Assembly: GCA_032622095.1 (NCBI GenBank)
Contig: CP136061.1
Location: forward strand, 265,454,077-265,518,076
Length of the DNA: 64,000 nt
DNA from: Siphonodentalium dalli
Taxonomy: Eukaryota; Mollusca; Scaphopoda; Gadilida; Siphonodentaliidae
Reading direction: 5' to 3'
Shown here: in pieces, positions 10,674 to 24,555 of the stretch
How positions within the stretch are numbered: position 1 is the first letter of the stretch
How the letters are laid out: each line of letters starts with the position of its first letter
Program-made: the position numbers and the translations under genes
Notes under the pieces: generated by a model
What the model saw: the letters and a program-made list of their open reading frames with translations, nothing else
Told to the model about the DNA's origin: nothing
Databases searched by the model: none

Positions 10674-10887
10674 CAGTAATGCCCTAAGTAATCAACTCCT
10701 TAACCACATCAGAATTATGGGTAACTTTTCATGATTTTGTCGGAAATATGGCTTGTTGCCATTCATCGGAAAGCTCTCACTGAGAGCTTTCCCGATGAAT
10801 GGCAACAAGCCATATTTCCAACAAAATCCTGAAAAGTTACCCATAATTCTGCTGTGGTTAAGAAGTCGATTACTTAGGGCATTACTG
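10674..10887. mobile_element. M3 palindromic MITE (unit 2)
   Basis: Same insertion as 3762-3975. Confidence 0.82.
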
Positions 10888-11220
10888 TAGGTAGATACCC
10901 CATACACTATATAAAATTGTTAGGAAGAGATAGACCATCATTAAATAATATTTGAAGTTGATTTAATTATTTACTCAGGTTGGTACGATGTTGTGAATCT
11001 ATCATCACTGTTATGTTTATTGTTAGCTTGTATAGTGTGTCTCTTATTTTTTTGTCATCTAAATTGTCCCATTTATTGTATATAACAGACAGTATTGTAT
11101 ATATTGGTGTCTCTTTGTCTTGTGATGGTGAATAAACATGTTCACAAATGTAAATGTATCTTATTTGTTTCCAGGCTTATTTTGCGATTTTTGCCGAATT
11201 CTATTTCATCCTAAGTTTAA

Positions 11221-11648
11221 CCCTTTGAGTGCCAGGTCGATTTTTGTATCAACCCATATACCCTGTGCCAATGCATTCTCTTATATATGCGAGTCGACCA
11301 TAGGTCGCCTCGCATATATAAGAGAATGCATTGGCCTAACAATATTTTACAATTTTAATAATTTATTCTTATATTCTGTCTCAATAGAACCATACAAATA
11401 TGGATATCATTGGAACCGGCTCCTTGACCACATTGTGGTAGTTACAGTTATGCCCTGTGCCAATGCATTCTCTTATATATGCGAGTCGACCATAGGTCGC
11501 CTCGCATATATAAGGGAATGCATTGGCCAAAAAAAAAAAAAAATTATTTTTTTATTTTTTACAATTTTAATAATTTATTCTTATATTCTTTAACAGACTT
11601 ATTTTGTAGGTTTTGGTCCGATGAGATCGGCCCCTGGCACTCAAATGG
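11221..11648. mobile_element. M2 TTAA-flanked MITE, composite (unit 2)
   Basis: Same composite insertion as 4309-4738, with small poly-A and T-run differences. Confidence 0.8.
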
Positions 11649-13467
11649 TTAACCCAACTCCAGGTACATCACCACCACAATCAGGCTTAAGAATAAGGTG
11701 CCTGTCATATGCAGAATGAGGTCCCCAATTGAGGTCTAGTGTCCGATAGTACATAAAATAGTAGATAGAGTTTGATGTGTTCCCGGATCTGGGATAATCT
11801 TCCATTCCCCATTGTTTGTATTAATGGGGTTAATTGTATAGTGGTAAGCACGATTGTACAGGAGAGATATATAATACGATGCATACGAGCGTACACACAT
11901 AATTAACAAGATCATACCTTAATTGCTGATGATTGGTTGCACTCATTGTACAACACAGGTATGAGTGGAAGAATATAATAATCCAGTAACAATAGTGTGA
12001 TATACGCTATAGTGAATGTATAGATAACATGGATATCATGATACGTCAGACCTTATATGGACACATGATACCAAAACACTAGAAAATAACTACCCATTCG
12101 AGAGAGAGGGAATTTCACTTCTCCTCAAACCTTGCTACCACCAACATAGTGCTTACCGACAGAGGCTTATTTAAAATATAAAAGTTATCAAATCTTCTGG
12201 ACTCTTGATTGTTCCCGTACATGGCCTACTCTACCTCCACCACTAGACTATGGGACAAAGCATCACCAAATTCACCCTCTGGGGACCTCATTCTCCATGG
12301 CCTCATCTACTATGGGAGAACTTATATGGGCATATTACTTTAAATTCACCCTCTGGGGACCTCTCGGGGAGAGCTTTCCGATGAATGGCAACAAGCCATA
12401 TTTCCGACTAAATCCTGAAAAGTTACCCATAATTCTGCTGTGGTTAAGAGGTTGATTAATTAGAGCATTACTGTATAACGCTCCACTACCCGACCCCCCC
12501 CCCCCCACCTTTGCACTGCCCCAATATGCCCAATCTACGTGCATGCTTTACGTTTAAAGTATTATGTCCTTATAATAAAACTATTAATGTAAAGCAGACA
12601 CGTATAAGGGAGGCCGGGCAGCTGAGCGTGTTACATGCAGGCCCCTGTGATTGAAGTCTACCTTTACCCTGGAATTGCCCTCGCTTGCATTGATATCCGG
12701 GATGGCGAGACGACCCCCTTGACAGTTGACACCTTTCCGAAAAATGCATAACTTATCTCCGGGGCCCAGGTACCCATAGTCCAGCAGAACTGGGGTGTGA
12801 CCCAAAATTCTCTGATAAAGTTTTTTTCTCTGTTGATAATTTATCACTGGGGTATCTTTATTGATATCCCAGTTGATGTGGATGTGTAACCTTTGCGGAA
12901 CTTTTTTTATTCAAGATGGCCACTGAGTACCCAAAATTCGTAAATTGTTTGTATATCTCGACCATGTCAGCTGCAATTCCGTATCAATAACACTATTTAT
13001 GACATTAATGATGTGATAGAATACGTGTATTATGATATAAAGTGACAAATAAAATGAACAGGACAAAATCAATGACAAATATTCAAGATGGCTGCCAAAA
13101 TGGCCACTCTCATTCTTCCCATAACTGTTGCAGGACTATCAAGACAGTGCTTTCAATAGATAACGTTTTCTCGTTATTTTATAACAAAATGTTATTAGGA
13201 GAGAAACAAATGATTTATATGGGCATATGCAAATAAATATTGGTAAATTAAAGAATTAATGTACCTAGAAATGTTAGTGTATGTCATCAGTATCATCCTC
13301 GCAAGGTCGATGTATCAGCTCGTTCATAACCTACTGCCCGCCTCACACGAACATCACGTCGTGCAAGTTAAACCCACGTGCCTACATACATAACGTTTGA
13401 CCATACAAGGAGCATTTGAAGTACAACGCCATCCCATGAATTTGAGTATCGTCTCCGGAACCAGTGG

Positions 13468-14361
13468 CTACCCAGTTGGAACGGCGGTTAGGACGAACAA
13501 CCCGTCCTCTCTCGACCAGCCGTAATAAGATAGATTGAGCTCAGGAAGTGCGTCGTCAAGCGCATGTCACCATACACATACTTGTAAGTGGGCGGGTTTA
13601 ATACTTTCAATTAACGCTTCGTCGGTTGGGGTTAGATAACTCAGTTTTGGCACTGCAGCCATGCTACGGCCGACTGTTTTACCATATTTTCCATCGAGCC
13701 TCTGGTTTTTGTTGTCCCTAACAATCCAAAAGCACTGGTCTAGCGTCGTCTTCAACTCTGTCTATTGTAACAGATAATATCTCAGAGTGTGATTTCAAAC
13801 TTTGAGAATGTTAAGTGCAGTATATTTTCCTATTCAATGTACAGCCGCGACGGTATCACACCCTGTAAGTCAATGCATTGCTAACATGTCATGGGTGATA
13901 TTCATACGAGCTTTAAGCAATTCATTTGTGATTATTGTTTTTCGTCCTTTTGTGGATGCGACCATCAGTATCTGGTCGGATAAATCAGAGTGATAAAGAA
14001 AATGGAGCAACATTACAAATATATCGATGTCATCTGTCATAACTAACGACGTTTGGGCTGCTACAAACGAAACATGTAGGACAATAAGAGTATCTCCTTC
14101 TCTGGGTCGATCTTAGATCAAGCGTCTTCATAAATATGACCTTATTTATTTCAACAGGAATAGGACCCTCTCCCTTCACTAGGAGTCGTTGATTTGTTTT
14201 GTGAAAACATTCCCGGTTTACCTGGAAATCACTAACAATCATGTCAATAAGCTGGGCTTTGTAATCATTCACTGTGAGAATAACTGTTTGTGGAGACAGC
14301 TTTGTGTTTTGCTTGGGCCCACACTCTGTTAGCCCCTTTATCTCGGGCTAATCGCATCGAT
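13468..14361 (-). pseudogene. Nuclease-like pseudogene fragment in unit 2
   Basis: Same lesions as in unit 1: frameshifts, the TGA after KPAHLQVCVW, and truncation at the minisatellite joint at 14362. Identical damage means the copies come from one already dead ancestor. Confidence 0.6.
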
Positions 14362-15184
14362 GGCACTTTTTGGTACACTTTTGGTACAGTGTGCGCTGAA
14401 AGTGGGCGTGGCACTTTTTGGTACTATTTTTTGTACAGCGTACGCTATAAGTGGGCGTGGCACTTTTTGGTACACTTTTTGGTACAGTGTGCGCTGAAAG
14501 TGGGCGTGGCACTTTTTGGTACGCTTTTTGGTACACTTTTTGGTACAGTATGCGCTAAAAGTGTGTGTGGCACTTTTTGGTACGCTTTTTGGTACACCTT
14601 TTGGTACAGTGTACGCTAAAAGTGGGCGTGGCACTGTTTTGTACACTTTTGGTACAGTGTGCGCTGAAAGTGGACGTGGCACTTTTTGGTACTATTTTTT
14701 GTACAGCGTACGCTATAAGTGGGCGTGGCATTTTTTGGTACAGTGTGCGCTAAAAGTGGGTGTCACTTTTTGGTACAATTTTTGGTACAGCGTGCGCTGA
14801 AAGTGGGCGTGGCACTTTTTGGTACGCTTTTTTGTACACTTTTTGGTACAGTGTGCGCTGAAAGTGGGCGTGGCACTTTTTGGTACGCTTTTTGGTACAC
14901 TTTTTGGTACAGTGTGCGCTGAAAGTGGGCGTGGCACTTTTTGGTACACTTTTTGGTACAGTGTGCTCTGAAAGTGAGCGTGGCACTTTTGGTAACATTT
15001 TTTGGTACACTTTTTGGTTCAGTGTGCGCTAAAAGTGGGCGTGGCACTTTTTGGTACACTTTTTGGTACAGTGTGCGCTGAAAGTGGGCATGGCACTTTT
15101 TTGTACACTTTTTGGAACAGCGTGCGCTAAAAGTGGGCGTGACACTTTTTGGTAAACTTTTTGGTACAGTGTGCGCTGAAAGTG
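14362..15184 (+). repeat. 49-bp minisatellite (unit 3)
   Basis: Same array as 540-1362, with one private T-to-G change at 14636. Confidence 0.95.
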
Positions 15185-15952
15185 CGGTCAAAGTTTGCGC
15201 ATCTACACTGCATAGTCCGAGCGAAGCGAGGCGCTGAAAAAACATTTTTGTCGTCCGCCAACATACGATACCAAAAATAGCTTAGTGATGCCGCACTCAA
15301 ATACAGCCATTTACGGAGGAATTTTCCAAAAGTCTGAACCCATCCGCACGCTATCTCTCCGTTGGTCGGGTTACTTTGAGAGTCAATGTTTGCGCATCTT
15401 CATTACGCAGTCCGAGCGAAGCAAGGCGCTGAAAACTGTTTTTTGTCATTGCCGACTTTGGAAACGCCCACTTATTACGCACACTGTACCAAAAAGTGCC
15501 ACGCTCACTTATAACGCACAATGTACAAAATGTGCCTCGCCCAGTTATAGCGCACAATGTATCAAAAAGTGCCACTTATAACCCACTTATAATTTTCTAA
15601 TTGGATGACGTTTACAATAACCAATTTATTAGAAAAGCAGAATGATGACAAAACTGAAATCAATTTAAAAATCAATTGCTTCCGTTCGAACCTATGTTTT
15701 ACCTATGGACTGTAGTTTAGATAAACTTGAGTCCAACTATTTTTCCCCTCATTTAAATACGAGTAAAGCAGTTTATTAACCAAGGTATACATGCAACGCA
15801 TTTGACGTGACGTTGCATGAGGATAAACAATTTACATAACAAGTAACTATTAATGCGGGGGGGGGGGTCAGTAATATACCGGTACTCAATTTAATATTTA
15901 CTGACACATACGTACAAGTAAATTCCCCATATTTAGCCGTCAACATCATTAT

Positions 15953-16217
15953 AGAGAGCTCCGTTAGCGCAATCGGTAAAGTGAAATAACCCTTCTGCAC
16001 CAGTGACAGACAATTGCTCTACGAACGACCAGGTGCGCGCCGTCAGTTCGAATCCCGGTGGATCGAAAAAAATCGCAAAACTGGATGAGTGTGCCTGTCT
16101 GAGTCAGATAGTGTGCCTGGATGGATACTTCAAGAAACGACTCTCCCTAACGGCGCGTGCTAGACTTTCTTGTGTTATCCCTGGTACCCTGTGCCAAATA
16201 AAATCAATCAATCAAAT
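15953..16217 (+). mobile_element. tRNA-derived SINE (unit 3)
   Basis: Same element as 2131-2395. Confidence 0.75.
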
Positions 16218-16791
16218 CGCGTTCGTTTGATGATGATATTATGAGGCAATATAGAATAATTTGTTCCCGTTCCAATATCCACATGAATTTTTTTACAAGT
16301 GCTCATTTGATGTAAAACGCCATCTTTTTCATCGTATATTTCATCATTATATTGTTGTATTTTGCAGCTGCACTTTGTGGGAAAATTTCACCCATAATTG
16401 TATGTTATAACAATGCCTATAGGAAGTTTATGGCATATGAATGGAGATGTAGCGCAAGTGGGATGTACGCCAGGAATGCTGTGAGCTCTGTTCCTATGTT
16501 GATAAGAAAGAACTTATCTTTTCAAACATTGGAAAGACATTCTGTATTACATATAATTGATATTTCTATCATATGGGCCATTTGAGCCTGAATTAAATAA
16601 ACTATATAATATACATGAAATATTTTGTTTTTAACTGCATGCACCATTTTGGCCATCATCTCGGTTGATTGACGTATGACATGTGTTTCCAAATAGGTGT
16701 TTCTAGGTCGTTTGGCGTTTAAACGATTATTCCATCGATCAGAGCATACACGACTTGCTGGAAATTTTTCAGCCCCGAAATCGGTCTTTGA

Positions 16792-17166
16792 CCCTTTACC
16801 CAACAGAACGGCCATGTGCCAATGCATTCTCTTATATATGCGAGTCGACCATAGGTCGCCTCGCATATATAAGAGAATGCATTGGCTTAACACATTAAAA
16901 ATTATAAAATTGTTAAAGAATGTAATAAAAAATGGTAAAAAGTGTTAAATTTTTTTTTTTTAGGCCAATGCATTCTCTTATATATGGTCGACTCGCATAT
17001 ATAAGAGAATGCATTGGCACATGGCATAACTGTAACTATCACAATGTGTCAATGAGCCGGTTCCAATGATATCCATATTTGTATGGTTCTATTGAGACAG
17101 GCCGAAGATATTTTAGGCTGTTGAAGCTTTATTTGGCCGGTTTTGCCCGGTTTGTTGGGTAAAGGG
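16792..17166. mobile_element. M1 TTAA-flanked MITE (unit 3)
   Basis: Same element and insertion as 2970-3344. Confidence 0.8.
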
Positions 17167-17583
17167 TTAAGTATCTAAACAGAACGCTGCAATTTTAGGT
17201 GCTAAAACGTCACGCTGGTGTCTGGAGCCACTGTTTCGCAGAAATCGCTACTACTTCATACTGGTGGGGTCAAGGTCACCTGGAACAATATTTTTCAAAA
17301 CTCAAAGACATCCTCTAAAAATCCACAACTTCATAACTAACCTTCTCTCAATAAACATACCACACCCATGGTGACAGAAAACACTGGTACTCTATTCTAA
17401 GAAATTTGGGAAATGCATTGTATCTCAGGACGTCTTGCACCAATTGGCCTGAAATTTTGCATGTAGTATTCTAATAGTAGTACATGGTAAAAATTTGGGC
17501 CCAAGTGGACATGATGGTGATATATTTATAGATGTGAGAACATCATGACAAAGTTACAGACACAAACACTTGGCTTTTATATA

Positions 17584-17797
17584 CAGTAATGCCCTAAGTA
17601 ATCAACTCCTTAACCACATCAGAATTATGGGTAACTTTTCATGATTTTGTCGGAAATATGGCTTGTTGCCATTCATCGGAAAGCTCTCACTGAGAGCTTT
17701 CCCGATGAATGGCAACAAGCCATATTTCCAACAAAATCCTGAAAAGTTACCCATAATTCTGCTGTGGTTAAGAAGTCGATTACTTAGGGCATTACTG
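17584..17797. mobile_element. M3 palindromic MITE (unit 3)
   Basis: Same insertion as 3762-3975. Confidence 0.82.
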
Positions 17798-18130
17798 TAG
17801 GTAGATACCCCATACACTATATAAAATTGTTAGGAAGAGATAGACCATCATTAAATAATATTTGAAGTTGATTTAATTATTTACTCAGGTTGGTACGATG
17901 TTGTGAATCTATCATCACTGTTATGTTTATTGTTAGCTTGTATAGTGTGTCTCTTATTTTTTTGTCATCTAAATTGTCCCATTTATTGTATATAACAGAC
18001 AGTATTGTATATATTGGTGTCTCTTTGTCTTGTGATGGTGAATAAACATGTTCACAAATGTAAATGTATCTTATTTGTTTCCAGGCTTATTTTGCGATTT
18101 TTGCCGAATTCTATTTCATCCTAAGTTTAA

Positions 18131-18558
18131 CCCTTTGAGTGCCAGGTCGATTTTTGTATCAACCCATATACCCTGTGCCAATGCATTCTCTTATATATGC
18201 GAGTCGACCATAGGTCGCCTCGCATATATAAGAGAATGCATTGGCCTAACAATATTTTACAATTTTAATAATTTATTCTTATATTCTGTCTCAATAGAAC
18301 CATACAAATATGGATATCATTGGAACCGGCTCCTTGACCACATTGTGGTAGTTACAGTTATGCCCTGTGCCAATGCATTCTCTTATATATGCGAGTCGAC
18401 CATAGGTCGCCTCGCATATATAAGGGAATGCATTGGCCAAAAAAAAAAATAAAATATTTTTTTATTTTTTACAATTTTAATAATTTATTCTTATATTCTT
18501 TAACAGACTTATTTTGTAGGTTTTGGTCCGATGAGATCGGCCCCTGGCACTCAAATGG
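18131..18558. mobile_element. M2 TTAA-flanked MITE, composite (unit 3)
   Basis: Same composite insertion as 4309-4738. The A run after the second hairpin is changed ('aaaaataaaatat'). Confidence 0.8.
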
Positions 18559-20377
18559 TTAACCCAACTCCAGGTACATCACCACCACAATCAGGCTTGA
18601 GAATAAGGTGCCTGTCATATGCAGAATGAGGTCCCCAATTGAGGTCTAGTGTCCGATAGTACATAAAATAGTAGATAGAGTTTGATGTGTTCCCGGATCT
18701 GGGATAATCTTCCATTCCCCATTGTTTGTATTAATGGGGTTAATTGTATAGTGGTAAGCACGATTGTACAGGAGAGATATATAATACGATGCATACGAGC
18801 GTACACACATAATTAACAAGATCATACCTTAATTGCTGATGATTGGTTGCACTCATTGTACAACACAGGTATGAGTGGAAGAATATAATAATCCAGTAAC
18901 AATAGTGTGATATACGCTATAGTGAATGTATAGATAACATGGATATCATGATACCTCAGACCTTATATGGACACATGATACCAAAACACTAGAAAATAAC
19001 TACCCATTCGAGAGAGAGGGAATTTCACTTCTCCTCAAACCTTGCTACCACCAACATAGTGCTTACCGACAGAGGCTTATTTAAAATATAAAAGTTATCA
19101 AATCTTCTGGACTCTTGATTGTTCCCGTACATGGCCTACTCTACCTCCACCACTAGACTATGGGACAAAGCATCACCAAATTCACCCTCTGGGGACCTCA
19201 TTCTCCATGGCCTCATCTACTATGGGAGAACTTATATGGGCATATTACTTTAAATTCACCCTCTGGGGACCTCTCGGGGAGAGCTTTCCGATGAATGGCA
19301 ACAAGCCATATTTCCGACTAAATCCTGAAAAGTTACCCATAATTCTGCTGTGGTTAAGAGGTTGATTAATTAGAGCATTACTGTATAACGCTCCACTACC
19401 CGACCCCCCCCCCCCCACCTTTGCACTGCCCCAATATGCCCAATCTACGTGCATGCTTTACGTTTAAAGTATTATGTCCTTATAATAAAACTATTAATGT
19501 AAAGCAGACACGTATAAGGGAGGCCGGGCAGCTGAGCGTGTTACATGCAGGCCCCTGTGATTGAAGTCTACCTTTACCCTGGAATTGCCCTCGCTTGCAT
19601 TGATATCCGGGATGGCGAGACGACCCCCTTGACAGTTGACACCTTTCCGAAAAATGCATAACTTATCTCCGGGGCCCAGGTACCCATAGTCCAGCAGAAC
19701 TGGGGTGTGACCCAAAATTCTCTGATAAAGTTTTTTTCTCTGTTGATAATTTATCACTGGGGTATCTTTATTGATATCCCAGTTGATGTGGATGTGTAAC
19801 CTTTGCGGAACTTTTTTTATTCAAGATGGCCACTGAGTACCCAAAATTCGTAAATTGTTTGTATATCTCGACCATGTCAGCTGCAATTCCGTATCAATAA
19901 CACTATTTATGACATTAATGATGTGATAGAATACGTGTATTATGATATAAAGTGACAAATAAAATGAACAGGACAAAATCAATGACAAATATTCAAGATG
20001 GCTGCCAAAATGGCCACTCTCATTCTTCCCATAACTGTTGCAGGACTATCAAGACAGTGCTTTCAATAGATAACGTTTTCTCGTTATTTTATAACAAAAT
20101 GTTATTAGGAGAGAAACAAATGATTTATATGGGCATATGCAAATAAATATTGGTAAATTAAAGAATTAATGTACCTAGAAATGTTAGTGTATGTCATCAG
20201 TATCATCCTCGCAAGGTCGATGTATCAGCTCGTTCATAACCTACTGCCCGCCTCACACGAACATCACGTCGTGCAAGTTAAACCCACGTGCCTACATACA
20301 TAACGTTTGACCATACAAGGAGCATTTGAAGTACAACGCCATCCCATGAATTTGAGTATCGTCTCCGGAACCAGTGG

Positions 20378-21271
20378 CTACCCAGTTGGAACGGCGGTTA
20401 GGACGAACAACCCGTCCTCTCTCGACCAGCCGTAATAAGATAGATTGAGCTCAGGAAGTGCGTCGTCAAGCGCATGTCACCATACACATACTTGTAAGTG
20501 GGCGGGTTTAATACTTTCAATTAACGCTTCGTCGGTTGGGGTTAGATAACTCAGTTTTGGCACTGCAGCCATGCTACGGCCGACTGTTTTACCATATTTT
20601 CCATCGAGCCTCTGGTTTTTGTTGTCCCTAACAATCCAAAAGCACTGGTCTAGCGTCGTCTTCAACTCTGTCTATTGTAACAGATAATATCTCAGAGTGT
20701 GATTTCAAACTTTGAGAATGTTAAGTGCAGTATATTTTCCTATTCAATGTACAGCCGCGACGGTATCACACCCTGTAAGTCAATGCATTGCTAACATGTC
20801 ATGGGTGATATTCATACGAGCTTTAAGCAATTCATTTGTGATTATTGTTTTTCGTCCTTTTGTGGATGCGACCATCAGTATCTGGTCGGATAAATCAGAG
20901 TGATAAAGAAAATGGAGCAACATTACAAATATATCGATGTCATCTGTCATAACTAACGACGTTTGGGCTGCTACAAACGAAACATGTAGGACAATAAGAG
21001 TATCTCCTTCTCTGGGTCGATCTTAGATCAAGCGTCTTCATAAATATGACCTTATTTATTTCAACAGGAATAGGACCCTCTCCCTTCACTAGGAGTCGTT
21101 GATTTGTTTTGTGAAAACATTCCCGGTTTACCTGGAAATCACTAACAATCATGTCAATAAGCTGGGCTTTGTAATCATTCACTGTGAGAATAACTGTTTG
21201 TGGAGACAGCTTTGTGTTTTGCTTGGGCCCACACTCTGTTAGCCCCTTTATCTCGGGCTAATCGCATCGAT
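20378..21271 (-). pseudogene. Nuclease-like pseudogene fragment in unit 3
   Basis: Same as the unit 1 and 2 fragments, truncated by the minisatellite at 21272. Confidence 0.6.
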
Positions 21272-22094
21272 GGCACTTTTTGGTACACTTTTGGTACAGT
21301 GTGCGCTGAAAGTGGGCGTGGCACTTTTTGGTACTATTTTTTGTACAGCGTACGCTATAAGTGGGCGTGGCACTTTTTGGTACACTTTTTGGTACAGTGT
21401 GCGCTGAAAGTGGGCGTGGCACTTTTTGGTACGCTTTTTGGTACACTTTTTGGTACAGTATGCGCTAAAAGTGTGTGTGGCACTTTTTGGTACGCTTTTT
21501 GGTACACCTTTTGGTACAGTGTACGCTAAAAGTGGGCGTGGCACTTTTTTGTACACTTTTGGTACAGTGTGCGCTGAAAGTGGACGTGGCACTTTTTGGT
21601 ACTATTTTTTGTACAGCGTACGCTATAAGTGGGCGTGGCATTTTTTGGTACAGTGTGCGCTAAAAGTGGGTGTCACTTTTTGGTACAATTTTTGGTACAG
21701 CGTGCGCTGAAAGTGGGCGTGGCACTTTTTGGTACGCTTTTTTGTACACTTTTTGGTACAGTGTGCGCTGAAAGTGGGCGTGGCACTTTTTGGTACGCTT
21801 TTTGGTACACTTTTTGGTACAGTGTGCGCTGAAAGTGGGCGTGGCACTTTTTGGTACACTTTTTGGTACAGTGTGCTCTGAAAGTGAGCGTGGCACTTTT
21901 GGTAACATTTTTTGGTACACTTTTTGGTTCAGTGTGCGCTAAAAGTGGGCGTGGCACTTTTTGGTACACTTTTTGGTACAGTGTGCGCTGAAAGTGGGCA
22001 TGGCACTTTTTTGTACACTTTTTGGAACAGCGTGCGCTAAAAGTGGGCGTGACACTTTTTGGTAAACTTTTCGGTACAGTGTGCGCTGAAAGTG
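21272..22094 (+). repeat. 49-bp minisatellite (unit 4)
   Basis: Same array as 540-1362, with one private change ('cttttcggtac' near 22070). Confidence 0.95.
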
Positions 22095-22868
22095 CGGTCA
22101 AAGTTTGCGCATCTACACTGCATAGTCCGAGCGAAGCGAGGCGCTGAAAAAACATTTTTGTCGTCCGCCAACATACGATACCAAAAATAGCTTAGTGATG
22201 CCGCACTCAAATACAGCCATTTACGGAGGAATTTTCCAAAAGTCTGAACCCATCCGCACGCTATCTCTCCGTTGGTCGGGTTACTTTGAGAGTCAATGTT
22301 TGCGCATCTTCATTACGCAGTCCGAGCGAAGCAAGGCGCTGAAAACTGTTTTTTGTCATTGCCGACTTTGGAAACGCCCACTTATTACGCACACTGTACC
22401 AAAAAGTGCCACGCTCACTTATAACGCACAATGTACAAAATGTGCCTCGCCCAGTTATAGCGCACAATGTATCAAAAAGTGCCACTTATAACCCACTTAT
22501 AATTTTCTAATTGGATGACGTTTACAATAACCAATTTATTAGAAAAGCAGAATGATGACAAAACTGAAATCAATTTAAAAATCAATTGCTTCCGTTCGAA
22601 CCTATGTTTTACCTATGGACTGTAGTTTAGATAAACTTGAGTCCAACTATTTTTCCCCTCATTTAAATACGAGTAAAGCAGTTTATTAACCAAGGTATAC
22701 ATGCAACGCATTTGACGTGACGTTGCATGAGGATAAACAATTTACATAACAAGTAACTATTAATGCGGGGGGGGGGGGGGGGGTCAGTAATATACCGGTA
22801 CTCAATTTAATATTTACTGACACATACGTACAAGTAAATTCCCCATATTTAGCCGTCAACATCATTAT

Positions 22869-23106
22869 AGAGAGCTCCGTTAGCGCAATCGGTAAAGTGA
22901 AATAACCCTTCTGCACCAGTGACAGACACCGTCAGTTCGAATCCCGGTGGATCGAAAAAAATCGCAAAACTGGATGAGTGTGCCTGTCTGAGTCAGATAG
23001 TGTGCCTGGATGGATACTTCAAGAAACGACTCTCCCTAACGGCGCGTGCTAGACTTTCTTGTGTTATCCCTGGTACCCTGTGCCAAATAAAATCAATCAA
23101 TCAAAT
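22869..23106 (+). mobile_element. tRNA-derived SINE with internal deletion (unit 4)
   Basis: Same element, but 27 bp are missing between 'gacagaca' and 'ccgtcagttcg' (about 22928). The lost bases lie between the A and B boxes, so the A-B spacing becomes shorter and closer to a normal tRNA promoter. Confidence 0.75.
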
Positions 23107-23680
23107 CGCGTTCGTTTGATGATGATATTATGAGGCAATATAGAATAATTTGTTCCCGTTCCAATATCCACATGAATTTTTTTACAAGTGCTCATTTGAT
23201 GTAAAACGCCATCTTTTTCATCGTATATTTCATCATTATATTGTTGTATTTTGCAGCTGCACTTTGTGGGAAAATTTCACCCATAATTGTATGTTATAAC
23301 AATGCCTATAGGAAGTTTATGGCATATGAATGGAGATGTAGCGCAAGTGGGATGTACGCCAGGAATGCTGTGAGCTCTGTTCCTATGTTGATAAGAAAGA
23401 ACTTATCTTTTCAAACATTGGAAAGACATTCTGTATTACATATAATTGATATTTCTATCATATGGGCCATTTGAGCCTGAATTAAATAAACTATATAATA
23501 TACATGAAATATTTTGTTTTTAACTGCATGCACCATTTTGGCCATCATCTCGGTTGATTGACGTATGACATGTGTTTCCAAATAGGTGTTTCTAGGTCGT
23601 TTGGCGTTTAAACGATTATTCCATCGATCAGAGCATACACGACTTGCTGGAAATTTTTCAGCCCCGAAATCGGTCTTTGA

Positions 23681-24055
23681 CCCTTTACCCAACAGAACGG
23701 CCATGTGCCAATGCATTCTCTTATATATGCGAGTCGACCATAGGTCGCCTCGCATATATAAGAGAATGCATTGGCTTAACACATTAAAAATTATAAAATT
23801 GTTAAAGAATGTAATAAAAAATGGTAAAAAGTGTTAAATTTTTTTTTTTTAGGCCAATGCATTCTCTTATATATGGTCGACTCGCATATATAAGAGAATG
23901 CATTGGCACATGGCATAACTGTAACTATCACAATGTGTCAATGAGCCGGTTCCAATGATATCCATATTTGTATGGTTCTATTGAGACAGGCCGAAGATAT
24001 TTTAGGCTGTTGAAGCTTTATTTGGCCGGTTTTGCCCGGTTTGTTGGGTAAAGGG
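23681..24055. mobile_element. M1 TTAA-flanked MITE (unit 4)
   Basis: Same element and insertion as 2970-3344, with TTAA at 24056-24059. Confidence 0.8.
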
Positions 24056-24296
24056 TTAAGTATCTAAACAGAACGCTGCAATTTTAGGTGCTAAAACGTC
24101 ACGCTGGTGTCTGGAGCCACTGTTTCGCAGAAATCGCTACTACTTCATACTGGTGGGGTCAAGGTCACCTGGAACAATATTTTTCAAAACTCAAAGACAT
24201 CCTCTAAAAATCCACAACTTCATAACTAACCTTCTCTCAATAAACATACCACACCCATGGTGACAGAAAACACTGGTACTCTATTCTAAGAAATTT

Positions 24297-24555
24297 ACCC
24301 CTACTGATCATTCGAAACTCTCGAGTGTCACCTAAATATCCGGTTCAATTACTCAAATAAAAATACGGAACGTCAATACAATCGAAACGAAAAGATATAT
24401 ATAATGATCTTCATAGAAAGTCTAGAATTATTTATTCTGCCGTATCTGAATAAGTATTATGTACCTCAATACATGCTAGCCATAAAAACTTCAAATATTA
24501 AACCAGCATACACATCACCAATACTCACCATATTTCTTTCCGGTTTGCGTTCCCG
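24297..24555. repeat. Array exit flank, also found at 48791-49035
   Basis: From 'acccctactgatcattcgaa' to 'ggtttgcgttcccg' this matches 48791-49035 with a few substitutions and a small indel. Both copies follow directly after a macrosatellite left half ending 'aagaaattt', so this junction is probably the ancestral one. Confidence 0.85.

Larger units (their letters stand above)
7450..14361. repeat. Macrosatellite unit 2 (6912 bp)
   Basis: Second complete unit with the same internal order. Differences include a poly-G run of 13 (8945-8957), a poly-C run of 13 near 12494, and a private 'gatacgtcag' near 12042 where the others have 'gatacctcag'. The shared nonsense and frameshift lesions in the pseudogene show that amplification followed gene decay. 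Confidence 0.97.
14362..21271. repeat. Macrosatellite unit 3 (6910 bp)
   Basis: Third complete unit. Private changes include 'gcactgtttt' at 14631-14640 (others 'gcacttttt') and an altered A-rich run after the second hairpin of its M2 element (near 18440). Its poly-G run is 11 (15857-15867). Confidence 0.97.
21272..24296. repeat. Macrosatellite unit 4, left half only
   Basis: This matches unit positions 540-3585, then leaves the unit at 'aagaaattt|accc', where units 1-3 read 'aagaaattt|ggga'. Its SINE carries a private deletion near 22928 and its poly-G run is the longest (17, 22767-22783). The sequence that follows (24297 onward) also follows the related left half at 48791. Confidence 0.95.

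Noticed and set aside
11138-11593. 151-codon plus-strand frame, in unit 2 only at this length
   Set aside because: It reads through both hairpins of an M2 element. Length differs between units because of poly-A and T-run changes.
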